This document shows positions 17,318 to 26,500 of a stretch of 64,000 nucleotides of DNA, piece by piece. The notes beneath the pieces were generated by a model, which was not told the DNA's origin, ran no database searches, and was given only the letters and a program-made list of their open reading frames with translations. This stretch comes from CAIQPV01 sp964480365 (GTDB lineage: Bacteria > Pseudomonadota > Gammaproteobacteria > Burkholderiales > Gallionellaceae). Each line of letters starts with the position of its first letter. The first letter of the stretch is position 1. Position numbers and translations under genes: made by a program. Location of the stretch: the NCBI GenBank assembly GCA_964480365.1, contig CAYZPM010000016.1, positions 1 through 64,000 of the forward strand. The letters are read 5' to 3'.

Positions 17318-18074
17318 CGGCCTTGCCTTCCTGCAACTGCTCACTGGTTCTGCCAAAGCGTCGCTCGCGCGCCTGATAGGAATGGATAGCCTCCTGCAAC
17401 GCCTCGCGGTCGAAGGCTGGCCACAGAGTGTCGGTGAAATACAACTCGGTGTATGCCATTTGCCACAGCAGGAAATTGCTGATGCGCTGCTCGCCGCCAG
17501 TGCGAATGAATAGATCCGGCTCCGGCGCATAGTGCATGGAAAGATAAGGTTCGAGTTCCGCTTCGCTGAAATTTGCAAACAGATCCGGTTTGTCTTTCAA
17601 CATCGCCTGCGTCGCCTGCATGATGTCCCAACGACCGCCGTAGTTGGCGGCAATGGTGAATGTCAGTCCGTCGTTAGCTGTGGTAAGTTGTTCTGCGTCG
17701 GCGATGTGGCGATTGAGCTGATCATCGAAGCGGCTGCGATCGCCGATAATTTTCAGGCGAATATTATTTTCGTGCAGTTTGGCCACTTCGCGTTCCAGCA
17801 TTTTCATGAACAACTGCATCAGGAACGAAACCTCGTCCGCCGGACGGCGCCAGTTCTCGCTGCTAAAGGCAAACACGGTGAGATATTCCACACCCAGTTC
17901 GCGGCAGGCTTTCACCGTTTCGCGCAAAGCCTCAACACCGCGCTGATGCCCTGCCACGCGCGGCAGGATACGCCGCTTTGCCCAACGGCCATTGCCATCC
18001 ATGATGATGGCGATATGGCGTGGAACACAGGGAGCGTTAGGAATGGTGCGTGTTGAGCTTTGGAATAACGCCAT
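17310..18074 (-). CDS. uppS: Undecaprenyl diphosphate synthase
   Basis: 254-residue cis-prenyltransferase that makes the C55 carrier for peptidoglycan and O-antigen. Signature HIAIIMDGNGRWAKRR (about 19-34) holds the catalytic Asp. GHQRGVEALRE, FAFSSENWRRP, and the C-terminal DLFIRTGGEQRISNFLLWQ are all present. The gene sits 85 bases downstream of frr, a gap that holds an inverted repeat. Confidence 0.96.
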   Translation of the reverse strand: MALFQSSTRTIPNAPCVPRHIAIIMDGNGRWAKRRILPRVAGHQRGVEALRETVKACRELGVEYLTVFAFSSENWRRPADEVSFLMQLFMKMLEREVAKLHENNIRLKIIGDRSRFDDQLNRHIADAEQLTTANDGLTFTIAANYGGRWDIMQATQAMLKDKPDLFANFSEAELEPYLSMHYAPEPDLFIRTGGEQRISNFLLWQMAYTELYFTDTLWPAFDREALQEAIHSYQARERRFGRTSEQLQEGKADA

Positions 18075-18086
18075 GAAAATCCTTGA

Positions 18087-18153
18087 GCTGGTAGCTTGTA
18101 GGCAGTAGCTTGCAGCTGGATTGGCTACCCGCTACAAACTACGAGCTACCAGC
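18087..18153. repeat. Imperfect inverted repeat, 23-nt arms
   Basis: Arms 18087-18109 and 18131-18153 are reverse complements at 19 of 23 positions and are built of GTAGC-type units. The element fills the frr-uppS gap inside an otherwise continuous operon. The unit sequence differs from the repeats at 3867-3944, 56889-56976 and 62562-62643. Confidence 0.6.
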
Positions 18154-18159
18154 TTCATG

Positions 18160-18717
18160 TCAGACTGCCAACAAATCGGCTTCTTTAACTTGCAGCGCCT
18201 TGTCGATTTCAATAACGAAGCGGTCGGTCAACTTTTGCACGTCGTCCTGCGCGCGACGTTCATCGTCTTCGCTCACTTGCTTATCCTTGAGCAATTTCTT
18301 GAGCTGCTCGTTGGCATCGCGACGCACGTTGCGCACTGCCACCTTGGCGTTCTCCGCCTCGTTCTTCACCACCTTGATCAGGTCGCGGCGGCGCTCTTCG
18401 GTCAGCATCGGCATCGGTACGCGGATCACGTCGCCGTTGGTCGACGGATTCAAGCCCAGATCGGCATCACGAATAGCTTTTTCCACAACGGGGATCATGT
18501 TCTTTTCCCACGGTTGCACACCTATGGTGCGTGCATCAATCAGGGTGACATTGGCAACCTGAGTAAGCAGTGTAGGATTGCCGTAATATTCCACCGATAC
18601 ATGATCCAGAATACCGCTGTGGGCACGTCCGGTGCGCACCTTGCCGAAATCCGCCTTAAGCGTTTCCAGCGACTTGCTCATTTTCTGTTCGGCAGTTTTC
18701 TTGATTTCAGAAATCAT
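18160..18717 (-). CDS. frr: Ribosome recycling factor
   Basis: 185 residues, exact family length. It splits the post-termination 70S ribosome together with EF-G. Conserved parts are KTAEQKMSKSLETLKADFGKVRTGRAHSGILD at the start (three-helix bundle), NVTLIDARTIGVQPWEKNMIP in the beta domain, and DVQKLTDRFVIEIDKAL at the end. It follows pyrH by 13 bases, the universal rpsB-tsf-pyrH-frr order. Confidence 0.97.
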   Translation of the reverse strand: MISEIKKTAEQKMSKSLETLKADFGKVRTGRAHSGILDHVSVEYYGNPTLLTQVANVTLIDARTIGVQPWEKNMIPVVEKAIRDADLGLNPSTNGDVIRVPMPMLTEERRRDLIKVVKNEAENAKVAVRNVRRDANEQLKKLLKDKQVSEDDERRAQDDVQKLTDRFVIEIDKALQVKEADLLAV

Positions 18718-18730
18718 GACTACACCTCTA

Positions 18731-19456
18731 TCAATTGCAATGAACCAAGGTTCCTTCGCTTTCCCCCAACACCACGCGTTTCAACGCGCCAAGTTTGAAG
18801 ATGCTGAATACAATAATGGGCAGCTTCTGGTCACGGCACAAGGTCAACGCAGTGGCATCCATCACACCCAAGTTCTTGGCTATCGCCTCATCGAAACTCA
18901 CGCTCTGATAGCGTGTAGCGGAGGCATCTTTTTTCGGGTCGGCGGTATACACGCCATCCACCTTGGTCGCCTTGATGACAACCTCTGCATCCATTTCCAC
19001 ACCGCGCAATGCGGCAGCGGTATCGGTAGTAAAAAACGGGTTGCCGGTACCGGCGCCGAATATCACTACCTTGCCTTCTTCCAGATAACGCAAGGCCTTG
19101 CCGCGTATAAACGGTTCCGCCACTTGCTCCAGATTGAGCGCCGACTGCACACGACACTCCAGCCCTTGCTGCTTCATGGCGTCGGACAAAGCCATGGCAT
19201 TCATCACTGTCGCCAACATGCCCATGTAGTCGGCAGTAGCGCGATCCATGCCAGCAGCGGCAGGCGCTACACCCCGAAAGATGTTGCCGCCGCCGATCAC
19301 GATCGCCACCTGCACTCCCATAGCCACCACCTCGCTGATCTCACCTACAATGCGTTCGATCACGGCACGGTTGATGCCGTAGCTGTCATCGCCCATCAGG
19401 GCTTCGCCTGAGAGCTTGAGCAGGATGCGCTTGTAGGGTCGTCGTGCGGAGGTCAT
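18731..19456 (-). CDS. pyrH: Uridylate kinase
   Basis: 241 residues. Bacterial UMP kinase of the amino-acid-kinase fold (UMP + ATP to UDP), allosterically controlled by GTP and UTP. KRILLKLSGEALMGD is the N-terminal signature, with IVIGGGNIFRG for phosphate binding and FGAGTGNPFFTTDTAAALR in the centre. It starts 3 bases after tsf. Confidence 0.97.
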   Translation of the reverse strand: MTSARRPYKRILLKLSGEALMGDDSYGINRAVIERIVGEISEVVAMGVQVAIVIGGGNIFRGVAPAAAGMDRATADYMGMLATVMNAMALSDAMKQQGLECRVQSALNLEQVAEPFIRGKALRYLEEGKVVIFGAGTGNPFFTTDTAAALRGVEMDAEVVIKATKVDGVYTADPKKDASATRYQSVSFDEAIAKNLGVMDATALTLCRDQKLPIIVFSIFKLGALKRVVLGESEGTLVHCN

Positions 19457-19459
19457 AGC

Positions 19460-20362
19460 TTAAACCTGCGCGGCGGCGGCAGCGGCCGCAACTTCGGCTG
19501 CGAAATCTTCAACTTTCGCCTTCTCAATGCCCTCGCCCACGACAAACATCTGGAACGCGGACACGGAAGCGCCTTTGGCCTTCAGCAACTGTTCGATGGT
19601 CTGCTTGCCGTCCTCTGCCTTGACGAATACCTGGCCGAGTAGCGTCACTTCCTTGAGGAACTTCTGCACCGTACCATCGGCAATCTTTTCCAGCATCGCG
19701 TCCGGCTTGCCGGCCTCGCGTGCCTTCTCAATCGCGATACGGCGTTCGGTGGCAATCTCCTCGGCGTTTACGCCGGAAGCGTCGATCGACTTCGGTTTGC
19801 TGGCTGCAATATGCATCGCCAGGTCTTTGCCCAAAGTTTCATCACCGCCGACCAAATCAAGCAGCACACCGATCTTGCTGCCGTGCAAATAAGAAGCCAG
19901 TTTGCCATTAGTGGTGGCAAAGCGGGTGAAACGACGCACGCTGACATTCTCGCCCAGCTTCATAACCAATTCCTTGCGGGTTTCTTCCACGCTGGCAGAG
20001 CCGTTGGCTATAGGCAAGTCGGACAGAGCGGCGACATCTGCCGGATTTTTCTCGGATACGGTCTGCGCCACATTTATTGCAAACGCAATGAAATCGTCAT
20101 TCTTGGCGACGAAATCGGTTTCGCAGTTCACTTCCGCAACGGCTCCAGTTTTTCCATCCGCACCAAGGAAAGTGCTCACTACGCCTTCAGCTGCCACGCG
20201 CGACGCAGCCTTGCTCGCCTTGGCGCCGCTCTTGATGCGCAATAATTCTTCAGCCGCCTTAAAGTCGCCATTGGTCTCGGTCAGCGCCCTCTTGCAATCC
20301 ATCATGCCAAGGCCCGTAGCCTCGCGCAATTCTTTTACCATGCTTGCGGTAATTTCCGCCAT
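19460..20362 (-). CDS. tsf: Elongation factor Ts
   Basis: 300 residues. Guanine nucleotide exchange factor for EF-Tu. N-terminal UBA-like domain contains VKELREATGLGMMDCKRAL (about 9-27). The TDFVAKN motif that contacts EF-Tu is present (CETDFVAKNDDF). The Ala-rich C-terminus is unremarkable. Separated from rpsB by a 103-base spacer that carries an attenuator-like hairpin. Confidence 0.97.
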   Translation of the reverse strand: MAEITASMVKELREATGLGMMDCKRALTETNGDFKAAEELLRIKSGAKASKAASRVAAEGVVSTFLGADGKTGAVAEVNCETDFVAKNDDFIAFAINVAQTVSEKNPADVAALSDLPIANGSASVEETRKELVMKLGENVSVRRFTRFATTNGKLASYLHGSKIGVLLDLVGGDETLGKDLAMHIAASKPKSIDASGVNAEEIATERRIAIEKAREAGKPDAMLEKIADGTVQKFLKEVTLLGQVFVKAEDGKQTIEQLLKAKGASVSAFQMFVVGEGIEKAKVEDFAAEVAAAAAAAQV

Positions 20363-20423
20363 TTCTCTGCTCCTTGAAATTCAAAACTTACGGCACCTTT
20401 AAAAAATTTTCGAGGCGCCCTTA

Positions 20424-20446
20424 CAAAAAAAGGGGCTTGCGCCCCT
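20424..20446 (-). terminator. Attenuator/terminator between rpsB and tsf
   Basis: On the minus strand AGGGGC-GCAA-GCCCCT is followed by seven Ts, a strong intrinsic terminator. Placed between rpsB and tsf, it would let only part of the rpsB transcription continue into tsf-pyrH-frr. Confidence 0.85.
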
Positions 20447-20465
20447 TTCGGACAAACAAAAAAAT

Positions 20466-21191
20466 TTAAGACGCCTGCTCTTCTACCTGCGCCACCACTT
20501 CGTTGAGCGCCTGCTCACGTCCTTCCAACACCGCATCGGCCATGCCGCGCGCGTATAGTCGAATCGCCTGGCTGGAATCGTCGTTGCCAGGAATGATGAA
20601 ATCCACGCCCAGCGGTGTCGTATTGGTATCCACAATGCCGATCACTGGAATGCCCAGTTTTTGCGCTTCCACGATGGCGCCTTTCTGATAGCCGACGTCG
20701 ATCACAAAAATGGCCGACGGCAAACCGGTCATGTTCTTGATGCCGCCCAGGCTGCGATCCAGCTTTTCCAGTTCGCGCTGCATCATCAGGCCTTCCTTCT
20801 TGGAAACCTTTTCCATGGCGGCGCTGTCAGCCACCAAGGTTTCAAGGTCATGCAGGCGCTTGATGGACTGTTGCACCGTCTTGAAGTTGGTGAGCATGCC
20901 GCCCAGCCAGCGGTGGTCCACAAAAGGACAATCCGCGCGAACGGCTTCTTCCTTGATGATTTCACGCGCCTGGCGCTTGGTTGCGACGAACAGAATGCTG
21001 CCCTTGTTGGCAGCCAGCTTGCTCACGAACTTTACTGCGTCGTTGTACATAACGACGGTTTTTTCCAGATTGATGATGTGAATTTTGTTGCGATGACCGA
21101 AAATGTACGGGGCCATCTTGGGATTCCAATAACGGGTCTGGTGTCCGAAATGGACGCCCGCTTCCAGCATTTGACGCATAGTTACAGCCAT
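20466..21191 (-). CDS. rpsB: 30S ribosomal protein S2
   Basis: 241 residues from ATG 21191 (MAVTMRQMLEAGVHFGHQTRYWNPKM), the universal S2 start; reading from 21224 only adds leader codons. Contains GHRNKIHIINLEKTV, FVATKRQAREII, HRWLGGMLTNFKT and the C-terminal IPVIGIVDTNTTPLGVDFIIPGND. First gene of the long minus-strand cluster. A GGAG sequence shortly before the ATG fits a ribosome-binding site. Confidence 0.97.
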   Translation of the reverse strand: MAVTMRQMLEAGVHFGHQTRYWNPKMAPYIFGHRNKIHIINLEKTVVMYNDAVKFVSKLAANKGSILFVATKRQAREIIKEEAVRADCPFVDHRWLGGMLTNFKTVQQSIKRLHDLETLVADSAAMEKVSKKEGLMMQRELEKLDRSLGGIKNMTGLPSAIFVIDVGYQKGAIVEAQKLGIPVIGIVDTNTTPLGVDFIIPGNDDSSQAIRLYARGMADAVLEGREQALNEVVAQVEEQAS

Positions 21192-21303
21192 AATTACTCC
21201 ATGTGTAAGGGTTAAGTCCTCCACTCGTCAGCCTGACCCTTACGGGCACCCCAACATGAACGAGTGTGCGAATTTCCCGCTGGGCAATTCCAGCAGGGCG
21301 CGC
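21192..21303 (-). promoter_or_regulatory. rpsB 5' leader with long-range stem
   Basis: The transcribed leader of about 110 nt can form a closing stem between CACTCGT (read from 21260-21266) and ACGAGTG (21222-21228), with further hairpins inside, plus an upstream CCTGCTGG/CCAGCGGG hairpin. S2 is known to repress its own mRNA in other proteobacteria through a leader structure; the same is inferred here. Confidence 0.5.
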
Positions 21304-21333
21304 ATTGTAACACCATCACAACCTCATTCTCAA
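21304..21333 (-). promoter_or_regulatory. Sigma-70 promoter for the rpsB cluster
   Basis: On the minus strand TTGAGA (21328-21333), an 18-base spacer, then TACAAT (21304-21309). This is a close sigma-70 match placed about 110 bases before the rpsB ATG, and it is the only good promoter seen for the rpsB-tsf-pyrH-frr run. Confidence 0.7.
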
Positions 21334-21566
21334 CCTTTAAAACGGATTAAGCCCTTGGCTCGTCAGGCATCTTTGAGCGCAAACGTCGCGTAACAATTCA
21401 TTGCCTCCTGCCCGCTTGCCGGAGGAGGGCAGGAGAGATGTTGTCTGCCGCTGGCAGAACATGGGTTTTGCTGATAGATTGCTGTCCAATGTAGTAGCCA
21501 CAGAAGAACTTTGTAATGCGTGCATCTTGTGCAAGATGCCGCTCTTACACAAATAAGGGGCTTGTT
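21334..21566. other. Intergenic region, no gene seen
   Basis: Lies between the rpsB promoter and the adhesin-E-like gene. It holds a GC-rich stretch with GGAGG/CCTCC runs near 21410-21435 and a CTGCCGCTGGCAG near-palindrome at 21448-21460. No protein frame with a plausible start and ribosome-binding site was found. Confidence 0.5.
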
Positions 21567-21962
21567 ATGCGTAAATTTATTTTAATGGCGTTGTTATCTT
21601 TTGTTAGCAGCAACGCGATGGCAGGCTGGGTGGCAGTCACGGCAACTACTGATAATTCTGTCACTTTCTACGTTTATCCTGACGCCACCCGCAAGAATGA
21701 CAGTGTGGTGAAAATGTGGTGGCTTGAAGATCTTAAGCAGGCAGACAAAGCGGGCAACGATAAACCGTATTCATCGGCAAAAGGGCTGGACGAGTTCGAT
21801 TGCCAAAAAGTTCAACGTCGAACGCTTGCTTTCTCTGAATACTCTGGGAACATGGGTAGTGGCGAGGTAAGTTTATCATCTGATTATGAATCTCCAAAGT
21901 GGAGTCCTATTTCGCCTGATAGCGTAGAGGAAGCTTTATGGAAATATGCCTGTAGGCAGTAA
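21567..21962 (+). CDS. Surface-adhesin E-like small exported protein
   Basis: 131 residues from ATG 21567 (MRKFILMALLSFVSSNAMAGW). It has a clean signal peptide with cleavage after AMA, about residue 19. The mature part (WVAVTATTDNSVTFYVYP, VVKMWWLEDLK, FDCQKVQRRTLAFSEYSG, ending WKYACRQ) fits the surface-adhesin protein E type family, whose founding member is a Haemophilus adhesin. Most environmental members are uncharacterised. Two cysteines (in FDCQ and YACRQ) could form a disulfide. It is followed 47 bases later by the HDOD gene on the same strand. Confidence 0.7.
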   Translation: MRKFILMALLSFVSSNAMAGWVAVTATTDNSVTFYVYPDATRKNDSVVKMWWLEDLKQADKAGNDKPYSSAKGLDEFDCQKVQRRTLAFSEYSGNMGSGEVSLSSDYESPKWSPISPDSVEEALWKYACRQ

Positions 21963-22009
21963 GGTTTTCGTGAGCTACTTTCTGGCTATGCAAGCTCCAA
22001 GAGGAAAAT

Positions 22010-23470
22010 ATGGATGAACTAAAGCCCCCTGCCATCGACAGGTTGCTGAAGAAAATAGACAGCAGCCCTGGATTCGCAGGGTTTGGAGCATCGGTTCAAA
22101 TTATTAGTCGCCTTAGCGACGATGTTGATTGCGACACCCGCAAAGTTGCAGCCGCTATCCTGCACGATGCTGCGCTCACCGCCCGATTGTTGCGGGTTGC
22201 CAATTCAAGTCGCTATGCCCGAGGCAGGCGCAACATTTCCACGATTGATCAAGTTATGGCCATCTTGGGGCTAAGTACGGTGGAGTCCGTCGCCTTATCG
22301 CTGACCCTGCTTGATTCACTGCCCAACATGCAACAGTCAAGGCAATTGCATGCAGAAGTCGTCGCCGCTAATTTTTGTGGCAGGCTCGCGTACGAGATAA
22401 CCCGCCTCAACGGTTCACGTTTTAGCGCCCAAGAGGCACAGGTTTGCGGGCTCATGCAAAACCTTGGACGAATAATGTCAATTTACTATCTTTATGATGA
22501 CATTGAACGCGGCCACGCACTCCAGATTGAACGGAATCTTGCTGAAAGCGAAGCTGTGACCCAAACCTTGGGGGTAAGTTTTGAGGAGATGGGTGCTGCA
22601 ATTGCTCGTCATTGGGAGTTACCCGATGTCTTGCAGAACAGCTTGGCACCCGATTCCGGCGATGCTCCAATACATGTTGTAACCAATGCCCTGGCTTGGA
22701 CCCATCAATGTTCGTCGTTTTGCCGCCGGGTAACCGAGATCCTTTTCCGCCTTCCCGAGAGCAGGGAGAAAATCGAGATTGCTAACGTAATTGAAGTTTT
22801 CCAAAGATCGCTCCACCTTAATGAAAAAGATGCTCGCGTATGGATCGAAAAATGCCTTTTTGAGACGAATGCTCTTCTAGCAGAGGTGTCCTTTCCTTAC
22901 GATGTGGAACAAGTTCGCGCCCTGTTGCGTAAAGGGTCCGAACGGGCATTAGATATAATTTCGTCACAGGATTCTCTCGTCAAGGTCGGAAACTTGGGCA
23001 GCGATCTAGCCCCTATCGAATTTATCAAACAGATTCTTCGACTCATTCATGCCCACTACAGTTTCGATCACACCTTGATTTGCCTGCCAATGGGATTATC
23101 CGGCATGGTTGGGATAGCTGGCGTTGGCAGGAACGCGGGTATGGTAACGGCCAAGTTCCGCAGCAGTGGGACAAAACCAGATATTTTCCGAGAAATCATA
23201 ACTCGCAATGTTGACACTTTTATTTCCGACGTCTGCGCTCCTGAGTATGCCAAACTGATTCCAGAGTGGTATCACGAAGTTGTTGGTGCACAATCCTTCG
23301 TGTTGCTGCCCCTGATGAGAGAAGGAAAGTTACTCGGTATGATCTACGGTGACTATTCCGAACCGCATGCCAGTGCCCCGTCTGGATTGGCGGAAGGAAA
23401 CATGCTGGAATGGCGCAACAAATTGATCCATGCCCTTCAGGCTGGCGGCAAGGAAATCCCCGGAAGTTAG
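22010..23470 (+). CDS. HDOD-domain signalling protein with C-terminal GAF-like part
   Basis: 486 residues. The N-terminal HDOD domain (about 10-210) shows LHDAALTARLLRVANSSRYARG, the IDQVMAILGLSTVESVALSLTL core and VCGLMQNLGRIM, i.e. an HD-related domain lacking the full HD catalytic pair. The C-terminal part (about 330-475) looks like a GAF-type sensor (FDHTLICLPMGLSGMVGIAGVG, FVLLPLMREGKLLGMIYGDYSE). HDOD proteins are usually non-catalytic scaffolds in c-di-GMP, motility or stress signalling. AGAGGAAA lies upstream of the start. Convergent with the cyclase-AsmA gene. Confidence 0.8.
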   Translation: MDELKPPAIDRLLKKIDSSPGFAGFGASVQIISRLSDDVDCDTRKVAAAILHDAALTARLLRVANSSRYARGRRNISTIDQVMAILGLSTVESVALSLTLLDSLPNMQQSRQLHAEVVAANFCGRLAYEITRLNGSRFSAQEAQVCGLMQNLGRIMSIYYLYDDIERGHALQIERNLAESEAVTQTLGVSFEEMGAAIARHWELPDVLQNSLAPDSGDAPIHVVTNALAWTHQCSSFCRRVTEILFRLPESREKIEIANVIEVFQRSLHLNEKDARVWIEKCLFETNALLAEVSFPYDVEQVRALLRKGSERALDIISSQDSLVKVGNLGSDLAPIEFIKQILRLIHAHYSFDHTLICLPMGLSGMVGIAGVGRNAGMVTAKFRSSGTKPDIFREIITRNVDTFISDVCAPEYAKLIPEWYHEVVGAQSFVLLPLMREGKLLGMIYGDYSEPHASAPSGLAEGNMLEWRNKLIHALQAGGKEIPGS

Positions 23471-23539
23471 AGGCAAGCCCTTGCAGAAAATGGAGCATAA
23501 GAGGGCTTGGTGTAGCGCATCTCCATATTGAGTTTTACA

Positions 23540-26500
23540 TTAACGCGCTTGGTGCAATACTGGTTCGGTGAGCGTACCAGATAATATCAGCGGTGTACTA
23601 CCTGCACGCATTTTCAAATCGATGGACAGCCGCCCGGACAGTTCCTTGTCAGGGCTGACATCGACAGAGCCGTTTGCGCTCATTACCCCGGCTGAAATCT
23701 TGATTTGACGCAAATGCTGGCTATTATTTTCCACTTGTAGAGTGCCGCTCAGTTCATCGAAATGAGTGCGTCCACCGGACATGCCTTGGCGATTGGTGGC
23801 AGATTCCACCATGTTTATTTTGCTGATGACGCCCTTCTTCACTATGAAAGTTCCATCCAGATCTGGCGCATTGGCCAGTTGAGGCAGCGTTGCACCATTA
23901 AGCAGGAAGTTGCTGTCGCCATCCATTTCACCCTCAATGCCGAATTTTGGCAAGGCCTTTTGCAACTCCATCGCCTTGATGCTCAAGTGCCCCTGCATCT
24001 GCCAGCCTTTCCGCCAATTCAAGTGTGCGTTGCCTGCCAATCTCCCTCCATAGAGTTGGCCGTCGACCTCGGTGAAATCGGCTGAGCCTTCGTCTGCCTC
24101 ACCCTTCGCGTTCAGTTCTTTGAACAGGATGCCTGGCAACCATGGCAGGATGCTCTCCTTGATACTCAATGTGATTTGCCAACGCGACTCCTGCGGTTGC
24201 AGTTCCACGTCAAGCTTGCCGTCTTCGCTGCGCAACAAGGCCTTGCTGATGTGTCCTTGCGCATCCCAATCGGCACTGCCATTTACTGGCGGCAGGCTGA
24301 GCCCCTCGCCGCTAATGTGCACACGCTCCAACTCCATGCGTGCCACCGGATAGTGTGCATCGCCGCCTGCGGCCTGCAACCAACCCAGCGTCTGCATGAA
24401 AGAATCGGCGTTCAACGCAAGATCATTCATCTCCACGGTATTGATCGCCTTGGTCTCGGCAAATAACGCCATCACATCGAAATTCAACACCACGCTCGCC
24501 GCTCTCAATTCCTGAGCACCGCCCACGGAAACATCTTGCAATTCCAGTTTCGGCAGGGGCAGCAAGGCCCCCTTCATGTGCGCTATATGCACCGGCTGTT
24601 GCAGTTGTGCTGAAAGTTTTTTCTCCAGTTGCGCGACGTAATTCTGCATCGGCCAGACATATGGCAGCGCGGCAATCAGCGCCAGTAACAGGACAAACAG
24701 GCTGGCGACTATCTTGCCTAGCGACATCGGCTTGCGGAGTGTATGGCTGGCTGGCTGGACAGCCTTGGCTTTCGGCGTATTGCCAGGTTGTTGCACCTCA
24801 TGCTCCACGTTGGCTTGCGTTGCCATTTGTGCCTTGGCTCGCTGTTCGGCCTCAGCCCACGTTTTGGCCTGTTCATCGGCCATCTGGCGTGCCTCCTTCT
24901 CAGCCTTTGCCTTGGCCGCTTCCTGCTCAACCTTGATGCGTGCGGCTTCGGCTTCTTGCAAGGCCTTTTGCTCGGCTAATACTTGCGCCTCGGCCTCGAT
25001 CTCTTGCTGCGTTTTTTGCGTAACTTCTTCCTGCGCAATTTTTTCCGGTGAGACGACTTTTGTCAGCTCTTGAGCAATGGTCGTTTGTCCTTCTTGGTCG
25101 GAAATCTCTTCCGAGGCGATGTTCGGTGATTGGGGGAAAACTGTCGTTGTGTTTTGCTCCAAATTGCTGATAAAAAACGGTTCAAGATCAATGGAAAAGG
25201 GGGCGGATTCCTGTTGTCCCCCAGACTGTTCGGCACCACTAAGCCGTTCAACATCCTTAGTATCGTCAACGGTTGCCTCGTAGACCTGATGTTGGCGTCC
25301 ATGCTTGTCGTTTTTCACGCCGCGATACTGGAACAGCTTGGCGTATTCGGCGCTCAGCCGCGAAACCACATCGTAATAGGAACGGGAAATATAAATCTGG
25401 TCAAACGAGGCGAAATTCATGATGCGTTGCGCGTCATTAATGCCATCGCCCACCATGTTGCTCTGCCCGTTCATGTCCTTTACGATATTCACCGGGCCGA
25501 GGTGTATGCCTATCTTAACCTTCAGATCGGGGTAATCCCGATGCTTGTTGGCGGTCATAGCTTGGCGAAACTTCAGCGCCACTTCAATTGCGTCCTCGGG
25601 GTGTTGCAGAAAACCAATCGCAGCGCCGTCGCCAGTATCCAGAATGATGCGCTGATTTTCTTCAATGTCCGTGATAAATTTCGATACCAACTTATTGAAC
25701 TGCGCCTTGAGTTCGATCTGCTTGGACACGGATTGTTTGGTATAGCCAACCACATCGAAGAACAACACGGTGGCAATCATGCTGCGGGCAGCAGAGGCAT
25801 CAGCCTTGGCTTTGGTGCTCAGCGCCGATTCGGCATCCGCTTTTGCTTGGGTAGTCTGGCTGACTTGAGCTTCTGTCTCTGCCTTTATTCTGGCAATCTC
25901 TCGCTCGGCTTTGAGCTGCGCCGCTTCGGCCTCTCGCTTGGCCTTTGCTTCAGCTTCTGCGCGCGCTTTGGCAATTTCTTGTTCAGCCCTGAGAATAGCT
26001 GCGTCCACTTCTTGTCTCGCTTTCGCCTCGGCTTCGGCACGGGCACTGGCTTTGGCCTTGGCGCGGGCCTGAGCCTCAGCCGCTGCTTTCGCCAAGGCAG
26101 CATCGAGTTCCTCTTTCGCCCGCGCCGCCGCCTGCTCCGCTTTCAACCGGGTCGCTTCAACCTCGGCCTTGGCTTTTGCGGCTTCTTCTTCAGCCTTGTG
26201 CCGAGCTGCTTCCGCTTCCTGTTTTGCCTTGGCCTCTGCCTCGGCTTTTATTCTGACGGCCTCCTGTTCGGCCTTGATACGAGCTACCTCCGCCTCGGCG
26301 CGCACCTTGGCTGCGGCTTCTTCCTCTCTCAGAAGTGCCGCTTCTGCTTCTCGTTTCGCCATGACTTTGGCTTCCACCTTGGCCGCTTCCAATTCTGCAC
26401 GCGCCCGCTCAGCTTCCAGACGCGCCGCCTCCAGTTCCGCCTTGATACGCATGGCCTCCGCTTCGGCACGGACTTTAGCAGCCTCTTGCTCCTCTTTGAG

